Positions 16,597 to 20,879 of a stretch of DNA of 20,879 nt are shown piece after piece. Numbering within the stretch: the first letter of the stretch is position 1; each line of letters opens with the position of its first letter. The stretch is from Anaerolineae bacterium (GTDB lineage Bacteria > Chloroflexota > Anaerolineae > UBA1429). Both the position numbers and the translations under genes were made by a program. The stretch is from the NCBI GenBank assembly GCA_007123335.1, contig SKLG01000192.1:1-20879 (forward strand), in the 5' to 3' direction. The notes beneath the pieces were generated by a model that saw nothing but the letters and a program-made list of their open reading frames with translations, was not told where the DNA came from and ran no database searches.

Positions 16597-16643
16597 TCAC
16601 CCATCTAGCCCTGAGCCGACATCCGGCCAGGGCAGATGGGTGA
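16597..16643 (-). terminator. Long three-part hairpin after the NusG-like gene
   Basis: The stem is built of 10 bp (16597-16606/16634-16643), 6 bp (16608-16613/16628-16633) and 4 bp (16615-16618/16624-16627), with single-A bulges and a 5-base loop. It begins 20 bases after the NusG-like stop. No U-run follows. It could be an attenuator between the regulator and the EPS genes. Confidence 0.6.
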
Positions 16644-16662
16644 TAAGCTGTAATGCCGATCC

Positions 16663-17181
16663 TTAGAGGGTCTCTGGCCCATGGGGCGAGAGATCGGCCA
16701 TGTCTACATCGGCGCGGGTCAAACGGCCGAGGAGCTGGACCAAGACCTGGGCCCTGGCCCCGCCGGAGAGGGACTTTTCAAAGATCACGTCCAGGTCGCC
16801 GAGGGGATGGCCCTCGGGGAGCCTGACGAGCTGGCCGCGCCGAAAGGGGGCCGAACCTTTGGCGCTGAGCTGGGCCAACCGGCGACGGATATGCTGGACG
16901 ACGGCATCGTCCACCAGGGCGTACTCGTCGGCGATGCGCACGATATGGCTCAGCCCTGGGGTCCAGCGGATATCGGCGGGGTGCACGTCGGCATCGGTGA
17001 GCTGGGCAAATAGATAGCGTGGGAAAAGGGGTTTGGCCGCGCTATGACGGCGACGGTATATTTGCCGCGACACTGATCGCGGAAACCTGGGCAGATAGGT
17101 CTCGATCCCTGCCTCGGTCAGTTGTGCCTGCACCTTTTCCTCTTGCCTCGGTTTCGTGAACAGGACGTGCCAGCCGGACAT
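16663..17181 (-). CDS. NusG paralog (RfaH/LoaP-like transcription elongation factor)
   Basis: A 172-residue protein. The ATG has GGAG nearby upstream. The N-terminal NGN domain (about 1-105) opens GWHVLFTKPRQEEKVQAQL, the standard NusG/RfaH start, and includes KPLFPRYLFAQL and WTPGLSHIVRI. A C-terminal KOW-type domain follows (FRRGQLVRLPEGHPLGDLDVIFEK). Housekeeping NusG normally sits beside secE and ribosomal genes. This copy sits among EPS genes, as RfaH, UpxY and LoaP do, and such paralogs let RNA polymerase pass terminators in long polysaccharide operons. It would bind polymerase at the operon start. Its leader carries two GGTAGC elements (17206-17231). Class within the family is not fixed by eye. 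Confidence 0.92.
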   Translation of the reverse strand: MSGWHVLFTKPRQEEKVQAQLTEAGIETYLPRFPRSVSRQIYRRRHSAAKPLFPRYLFAQLTDADVHPADIRWTPGLSHIVRIADEYALVDDAVVQHIRRRLAQLSAKGSAPFRRGQLVRLPEGHPLGDLDVIFEKSLSGGARAQVLVQLLGRLTRADVDMADLSPHGPETL

Positions 17182-17205
17182 GGTCTTTTTCTCCCTGGAT
17201 ACGGC

Positions 17206-17231
17206 AGAGCTACCGAGATCGGAGAGCTACC
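17206..17231 (-). promoter_or_regulatory. Paired GGTAGCTCT elements in the leader (ops/JUMPstart-like)
   Basis: On the minus strand GGTAGCTCT occurs twice, 17 bases apart (17223-17231, then 17206-17214), between the -10 box and the NusG-like gene. GGTAGC is the core of the ops site and of the JUMPstart element (two GGTAGC copies) that recruits RfaH in enterobacteria. The match is short and the phylum is distant, so function is inference. Confidence 0.45.
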
Positions 17232-17236
17232 CCCAT

Positions 17237-17242
17237 AGTATA
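17237..17242 (-). promoter_or_regulatory. Extended -10 promoter of the NusG-like gene
   Basis: The minus strand reads TGG-TATACT, an extended -10 with no clear -35. The predicted start is near 17230, giving a leader of about 50 bases. An AT-rich stretch at 17299-17327 lies further upstream and may act as an UP-type element or a second promoter. Confidence 0.5.
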
Positions 17243-17374
17243 CCAGGAAGAAGGGCTGACGAAGCGCCGGAGGGCGGTCAGAATTGCTCCTTACGAGATT
17301 AGTATTTATATATAATTGCATATTGGATCGTGTCTGCAAAGGATCTCGCGCCCTGACGAGGCCATGGCCCCTGG

Positions 17375-17394
17375 GTCCCCATGATGGTGGGGAC
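17375..17394 (-). terminator. Hairpin after the sortase gene
   Basis: A 7-bp stem GTCCCCA/TGGGGAC with a 6-base loop lies 26 bases after the sortase stop. There is no U-run. It separates the sortase from the NusG-led gene set. Confidence 0.45.
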
Positions 17395-17419
17395 GGCAGA
17401 GAAGGGTTTCTGGCCATGG

Positions 17420-18154
17420 TCATGGCACGGGGCGAGCGACGACGATGACGCGGTGGGTGTAGGCCCACTCGGGCCAGCAGGTGATAAGGGTCAGGCGAGC
17501 GTCGGCGGTCTGGGCCATGGCCTGGGCGTGCTGGCGGCGCTGGGCAAGGCTGCGACCGAGCTCGGGAAGGGTGTCGACCGTCTCTACACGATAGGTGGCC
17601 TCGGCATCGCCGACGCCGATGGCGACGCGGATCTCGTCGCCGCGCTGGAGTTCCCACAGGCCGTCAAAGACGCCGCCGTGTTCAGCGCTGCTGTGGCCGG
17701 AGAGGACGCAGTTGCCGGGCCGACCGGGGGCGACGCTGTCGCGATGGTGGCCGACGGCGTCCTCAGGGACGGGCCACTGGCCGACGGTCTGGCCGTCGAC
17801 GACGGTCAGCGCCCAGCTCACGGCGACGATGGGGGCATCGAGGCCGAGGCGGGGGATGACGACGCGGCCGATGGCGCCCGGGACGTCGGGGCGGGGCGTG
17901 GGCGTCGTCGCCACGGGTAGCGAGATGGAGGGCGGCGTGGGCGTGGCCGTGGCCGGGATGGCCGCAATGGTCGGAGCGGCGGTGTCCTCCGCTTTCGGCA
18001 GGGAGGCCTGGGCCGACGCGGCGTCGGCGGGCGTGGCGGTGGCGGGGACGATGACGGTCAAGGGGATGCCCTCGTCACAGGCGACCAACGCCAGGGCAAG
18101 GGCCAGCAGCAGCAGAAGGGCTGCGGCTCTGGGCCATGGTGTGCGGTGGGTCAT
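17420..18154 (-). CDS. Sortase with lipoprotein-type signal
   Basis: A 244-residue protein. The ATG has AGGAG ten bases upstream. The signal ends in a lipobox (LVAC, Cys26), so the protein may be lipid-anchored rather than held by a membrane helix as most sortases are. A Thr-Pro stalk (about 37-90) leads to the sortase barrel: IGRVVIPRLGLDAPI, then GHSS (His154), LITCWP (Cys226) and THRVIV (Arg235), the complete His-Cys-Arg set. Sortases cleave a C-terminal sorting signal and join the protein to a surface acceptor. No LPXTG-type motif is found in the window, so the substrate is elsewhere or unusual. Class (D/E-like) is not certain. Confidence 0.9.
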   Translation of the reverse strand: MTHRTPWPRAAALLLLLALALALVACDEGIPLTVIVPATATPADAASAQASLPKAEDTAAPTIAAIPATATPTPPSISLPVATTPTPRPDVPGAIGRVVIPRLGLDAPIVAVSWALTVVDGQTVGQWPVPEDAVGHHRDSVAPGRPGNCVLSGHSSAEHGGVFDGLWELQRGDEIRVAIGVGDAEATYRVETVDTLPELGRSLAQRRQHAQAMAQTADARLTLITCWPEWAYTHRVIVVARPVP

Positions 18155-18202
18155 GTTGTGGGCACTCCTATAGGATATGCGATGCTGGAGGGCTGAGCGG
18201 CG

Positions 18203-18216
18203 TTGGCCGCAACGCG
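18203..18216. repeat. Direct repeat copy 1 flanking the MNT/HEPN pair
   Basis: TTGGCCGCAACGCG, identical to the copy at 19106-19119 in the same orientation. Both are followed 8-9 bases later by TTCCCGG. The two copies bracket the nucleotidyltransferase/HEPN cassette. Confidence 0.55.
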
Positions 18217-18309
18217 GGATGGTATTCCCGGTTGGTGTTCCGAAGGAGAGAAGGCACGGGTATGGCCGATGGGCTCACGACATACCCGCAGAGACCTGGA
18301 TGTTGCGCA

Positions 18310-18708
18310 CTAACGCTGATGGAGCTGCTCCTTCACGTAGAGCAATACGGCACGGGCCAATTCAAGGGCTTGGCAGGCATCTTTTCGCCCAGGCAGGGCC
18401 TCAGGGAGGGAGCCCACGATGGCATCGGGATAGCGCGTAGCGACATAGTAGGTATCCAGGACAGGAGCCAAATCGGCGGGAACTTCCTGCTGAAGCTTGG
18501 CGGGCAGGAGTTGGAGCAGCTCGACTATAAAGTGGGTTCGGGGCGCCGCATGACCTGTCTGGGCGACGAGCAACGCCTTGAGGGCCTTTTCGGCGCATTG
18601 CTGGGCATGAAAGCAAGTCTGGGCGTAGATGCCCTCACGCCATGTGAGTTCGGCAGTGCGCAGATCCTCGTTCGCCATGTAGAGCCAGCGACGCTCAGGC
18701 TCGTTCAT
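18310..18708 (-). CDS. HEPN-domain protein, partner of the MNT nucleotidyltransferase
   Basis: A 132-residue all-helical protein from ATG 18708; a longer frame to 18774 overlaps the upstream gene and is unlikely. The pattern is that of PF05168 HEPN: ANEDLRTAEL, then FHAQQCAEKALKALL, PRTHFIVELL and TRYPDA. In HepT/MntA (type VII) toxin-antitoxin pairs the HEPN protein is an RNase with an R-x4-6-H motif. I do not find that motif here, so RNase activity is doubtful. The start overlaps the MNT stop by 14 bases, showing translational coupling. It may be a distinct, non-toxic or differently acting HEPN class. Pairing is secure; function is not. Confidence 0.85.
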   Translation of the reverse strand: MNEPERRWLYMANEDLRTAELTWREGIYAQTCFHAQQCAEKALKALLVAQTGHAAPRTHFIVELLQLLPAKLQQEVPADLAPVLDTYYVATRYPDAIVGSLPEALPGRKDACQALELARAVLLYVKEQLHQR

Positions 18709-19033
18709 AGACCACCTTGCCTTTGGCCTGCACCTCATCGCGAAAGAAGGGGCGCTCACGACGTAGTTGCTCAAACTCTTCCGGCGTATAGACCAGCAGA
18801 TCGGCGGCTACGCGGGGAGCCAGATAGCGTCGCATCTCGCGCATGCGTTGCCAGAAGGGCATGGCGGTGTCCTGGATGATGATCAGGTCGATATCGGAAG
18901 ATTCGCCGACGTCAGCGGACGTCAGAGAGCCAAAGAGGATGGCCCGCTGGCAACGTGGGTCTTGGGCCAGCTTGGCGATGAGATGCTCCAGCTCGACCAT
19001 GAGCTCGTCGCGACGGGACAGAGAGGTATTCAT
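18695..19033 (-). CDS. MNT-type minimal nucleotidyltransferase (MntA-like)
   Basis: A 112-residue protein from ATG 19033, with AAGGGGG as a likely ribosome site. The nucleotidyltransferase signature is complete: ILFGSLTSADVGESSDIDL fits GS-x10-D-x-D (Gly35, Ser36, Asp47, Asp49), with a third acidic residue Asp78 in VAADLLV. MntA proteins add AMP to their HEPN partner and neutralise it. The HEPN gene follows with a 14-base overlap. It has its own promoter at 19064-19092. The cassette interrupts an otherwise EPS-related gene order and is flanked by direct repeats, suggesting acquisition as a unit. Confidence 0.88.
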   Translation of the reverse strand: MNTSLSRRDELMVELEHLIAKLAQDPRCQRAILFGSLTSADVGESSDIDLIIIQDTAMPFWQRMREMRRYLAPRVAADLLVYTPEEFEQLRRERPFFRDEVQAKGKVVYERA

Positions 19034-19063
19034 AAAAGGCCCCCTTTGCGATCCTCTGGATGC

Positions 19064-19092
19064 AGTATGCATGGAGGTTGCCGCAACGTCAA
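19064..19092 (-). promoter_or_regulatory. Promoter of the MNT/HEPN pair
   Basis: On the minus strand TTGACG (19087-19092) and CATACT (19064-19069) are separated by 17 bases. The spacer holds an interrupted palindrome GTTGCCGCAAC (19077-19087), a possible operator for self-control. The CCGCAACG core also occurs inside both flanking repeats. Confidence 0.65.
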
Positions 19093-19105
19093 GTCCGAGG
19101 ATCTC

Positions 19106-19119
19106 TTGGCCGCAACGCG
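19106..19119. repeat. Direct repeat copy 2 flanking the MNT/HEPN pair
   Basis: TTGGCCGCAACGCG, identical to 18203-18216. It is followed by GCTCGGCGTTCCC (19121-19133), which recurs at 20101-20113, so these are parts of a dispersed intergenic repeat. Confidence 0.55.
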
Positions 19120-19171
19120 TGCTCGGCGTTCCCGGGCGGCAAAATGGGTTTGTTTCGTAATCAGACCAGAG

Positions 19172-19969
19172 TTAGAGGGCATCGGGCGTCTCGTTGACGG
19201 AGACCTCGACCTGCACGGGCGGGGCGACGGCCTCGCCGCCGCGGAGGCGCTGGAGGCGCTCGAGGCGGGAGAGGGCGCGGTCGAGCTGGTTCTGCAGGGC
19301 GGTCTCGTAGCGGGCGAACTTGATGGCGTCGTCGATGGGCGGCAGGCTGTTGATGGCGCTTTCGACGGCGCGACAGTGTTGCTCCTGCTGGCGATCGCGC
19401 TGCTCGATCTGTTGGGTCAGCGCGTCGAGCTCACGCTCCGCCGCCTGCCGGATCTCGTCGTCGGAGAGGTCGGCCAACGAGGGATCAGCCGACACCATCG
19501 CTGAGCGCAGTTGTCTCTTGTTATTTAGTCTATTTTCTATTTCTCTACGCCTTGCAGTGAGTGGGTCTAATGCCGTCACCGGCGAAAGAGCCAAGACCTT
19601 CAGGATGTCGTCGCCTCGCTGGCGACTGGTCTCCGCGTCGTCGTGAGCCTGGGCGATGGCGCCGGCCTCGGCGCGGTAGAGGCGGGAGAGGCGCCAGTAG
19701 GCGGCGGCGATCTGCTCGACGAGGAGTTCCTCGATGCTGTTGCCGGGGGCGAACTCTTCGCGCAGGGTGGCGAGGAGGGCCTCAAAGGCGGCGCGGGATT
19801 CGTAGGGCTCCAGGGCCTCCGGAATGACGGCCTGGGCGAGGACGCCGTGGGTGAGGGCGTTGTAGCGCACGGCGGCGCGTCCCTGGGCGGTCTGGGGGCC
19901 GGTGGAGCGCAGGGCGTTGGCGCGGTTGGCGGCGAGCTGTTTTTCGGTGACGCGTTTGGGTCCGGTCAT
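19172..19969 (-). CDS. Conserved-type protein with ANRANALRSTGP N-terminus, function unknown
   Basis: A 265-residue protein. ATG 19969 is chosen because AGGAG lies nine bases upstream; the open frame reaches 20452 but that part is a shadow of the transferase gene. The N-terminus KQLAANRANALRSTGPQTAQGR and then NALTHGVLAQ follow a pattern I have seen in uncharacterised multi-copy proteins of Chloroflexota, Planctomycetes and Acidobacteria. The middle is charged and helical (YWRLSRLYRAEAGAI). The end is coiled-coil-like with many Gln, Glu and Arg (LDALTQQIEQRDRQQEQ). There is no signal peptide, so it is probably cytoplasmic. It has its own strong promoter and is likely an independent unit within the EPS region. 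No function is assigned. Confidence 0.8.
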   Translation of the reverse strand: MTGPKRVTEKQLAANRANALRSTGPQTAQGRAAVRYNALTHGVLAQAVIPEALEPYESRAAFEALLATLREEFAPGNSIEELLVEQIAAAYWRLSRLYRAEAGAIAQAHDDAETSRQRGDDILKVLALSPVTALDPLTARRREIENRLNNKRQLRSAMVSADPSLADLSDDEIRQAAERELDALTQQIEQRDRQQEQHCRAVESAINSLPPIDDAIKFARYETALQNQLDRALSRLERLQRLRGGEAVAPPVQVEVSVNETPDAL

Positions 19970-20006
19970 GCTGGGCATCTCCTTGGGTAGAATGGTTGTT
20001 CTATCT

Positions 20007-20036
20007 ATTATACGGGAGATGGGGACGCATGGGCAA
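20007..20036 (-). promoter_or_regulatory. Promoter of the 19172-19969 gene
   Basis: On the minus strand TTGCCC (20031-20036) and a perfect TATAAT (20007-20012) are separated by 18 bases. The predicted start near 20000 gives a leader of about 30 bases. A-runs just upstream (20038-20075) could act as an UP element. Confidence 0.72.
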
Positions 20037-20089
20037 GTTTTTTTCGGATTTCGAGGGTGTTTTTTTTCCTCGGTGACGATGGGAGAAGA

Positions 20090-20143
20090 GCCGAGCTGGC
20101 GCTCGGCGTTCCCAGGGCGATGGCGCTCCCAGGCGCTCCTGGG
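20090..20143 (-). terminator. Two small hairpins after the glycosylphosphotransferase gene
   Basis: CCCAGG-CGCT-CCTGGG (20128-20143) and GCCGAGC-TGGC-GCTCGGC (20090-20107) lie just after the stop at 20148. There is no adjacent U-run. GCTCGGCGTTCCC at 20101-20113 recurs at 19121-19133, so part of this is a dispersed repeat and not only a terminator. Confidence 0.45.
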
Positions 20144-20147
20144 TGGA

Positions 20148-20879
20148 TCATGTGCCCTGCATCTGGATGACGACGCGGATGGTGCGCAGGAAGATGAGGA
20201 TGTCGAGGACGGGGCCTCTGCGTTTGATGTAGTAGAGATCGTATTCGAGTTTGCGCTTGGCGTCGTCGACGCTGTTGCCGTAGCGATAGCAGACCTGGGC
20301 CCAGCCGGTGATGCCGGGCTTGATGGAGTGGCGGATGCGATAGTAGGGCAGGAGCTGGGCCAGGTCGTCGACGAACTCGGGGCGCTCGGGGCGCGGGCCG
20401 ATGAGGGACATGGTACCGTTGAGCAGATTCCAGAGCTGGGGCGTCTCGTCAAGGCGGGTCTTGCGCAGCCAGCGGCCGACGCGGGTGACGCGAGGGTCGC
20501 TCTCCTGGCTCCATTGGGCGCCGTCGCGCTCGGCGTCGGGGACCATGGAGCGGAATTTGTGTACTATAAAGGACCGGCCACCGAGGCCGACGCGGACCTG
20601 TTGGTAAAAGATGGGGCCGCGGCTATCGAGGCGGATGGCCAGGGCGATGAAGGGCAGGAAGGGAGCCAGGATGAGCAAGCCGATGGCGGCGGCCACGAGG
20701 TCGATGAGGCGACGGGCGGCGTCCCAGAGGCGGGTGACGATGGCGCCGTTACGGTCGACGAGGGCAAAAAGATTGGCGCCGATGTGATCGACAGGGAGGG
20801 CGCCATGGAGTTCCTCGTAGTAGAGGGACATGGGCACGATATGGACGCCGGCCTCCCAGCAGCGGACCAGGGCCTCGAC
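20148..20879 (-). CDS. Polyprenyl glycosylphosphotransferase, C-terminal part (cut by window edge)
   Basis: 243 residues are visible and the frame is open to the window end, so the N-terminal part is missing; a GTG at 20837 is internal. The first residues (AGVHIVPMSLYYEELHG) belong to the end of the nucleotide-binding-like domain of full-length enzymes. A membrane helix follows, then the bacterial sugar transferase domain: RGPIFYQQVRVG, KFRSMVPDAE, LDETPQLWN with the catalytic Asp-Glu pair, SLIGPRPERPEF and KPGITGWAQV. The family moves a sugar phosphate from a nucleotide sugar to undecaprenyl phosphate, the first step of EPS or O-antigen synthesis. The sugar cannot be told. It heads the gene run seen here and is intact in the visible part. 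Confidence 0.93.
   Translation of the reverse strand, partial: VEALVRCWEAGVHIVPMSLYYEELHGALPVDHIGANLFALVDRNGAIVTRLWDAARRLIDLVAAAIGLLILAPFLPFIALAIRLDSRGPIFYQQVRVGLGGRSFIVHKFRSMVPDAERDGAQWSQESDPRVTRVGRWLRKTRLDETPQLWNLLNGTMSLIGPRPERPEFVDDLAQLLPYYRIRHSIKPGITGWAQVCYRYGNSVDDAKRKLEYDLYYIKRRGPVLDILIFLRTIRVVIQMQGT

Noticed and set aside
19970..20452. N-terminal extension of the ANRANA protein in the same frame
   Set aside because: The extension is Ser/Pro/Ala-rich and antiparallel to no ribosome site. It overlaps the transferase gene in another frame, and a good start with AGGAG and a promoter exists at 19969.
1..20879. CRISPR array, insertion sequence or prophage
   Set aside because: No evenly spaced repeats with unique spacers, no transposase and no phage structural genes are visible.

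Overview
All protein genes in this window read on the minus strand. The only plus-strand gene I can support is a tRNA. The content points to a bacterium of the Chloroflexota (Anaerolineae/Caldilineae type). The reasons are high GC, many secreted proteins with long Thr-Pro linkers, two proteins ending in a short hydrophobic 'LPLhhR' motif after the linker, a DUF4012 protein, a fused Wzz/BY-kinase, and cohesin and dockerin modules outside any cellulosome. The phylum call is inference from gene style; no marker gene is present.

Layout in the direction of transcription (right to left). 20879-20148: 3' part of a polyprenyl glycosylphosphotransferase that would start exopolysaccharide (EPS) assembly. 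19969-19172: a coiled-coil protein of unknown function with its own promoter. 19033-18310: an MNT nucleotidyltransferase/HEPN pair with its own promoter and flanking direct repeats. 18154-17420: a lipoprotein-type sortase. 17181-16663: a NusG/RfaH-like elongation factor whose leader carries two GGTAGC elements. 16572-15913: a secreted linker protein. 15638-14307: an O-antigen ligase/polymerase. 14239-12539: a Wzz/tyrosine-kinase fusion. 12542-11676: a GH-like TIM barrel. 11568-10933: a secreted dockerin protein. 10850-9735: a secreted cohesin protein. 9656-8694: a second GH-like barrel. 8619-6652: a DUF4012 membrane protein. 6617-5487: a surface protein with a C-terminal membrane anchor. Next come a frameshifted CpXC relic (minus strand), tRNA-Gln(CUG) on the plus strand, a large beta-helix surface protein (4515-1753), two smaller related surface proteins, and the first 12 codons of another exported protein at the left edge.

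Taken together this looks like an EPS and cell-surface locus. A priming transferase, chain-length kinase and polymerase/ligase make the polymer. Two endoglycosidase-like proteins may trim it. A specialised NusG paralog probably keeps RNA polymerase reading through the operon. Exported proteins, including an adjacent cohesin/dockerin pair and a sortase, may build the surface layer. Many gene borders carry strong GC-rich hairpins without a following U-run, which would suit processivity control, but that link is hypothesis. The cohesin/dockerin pair inside an EPS operon and the NusG paralog with its double leader element are the most promising leads.
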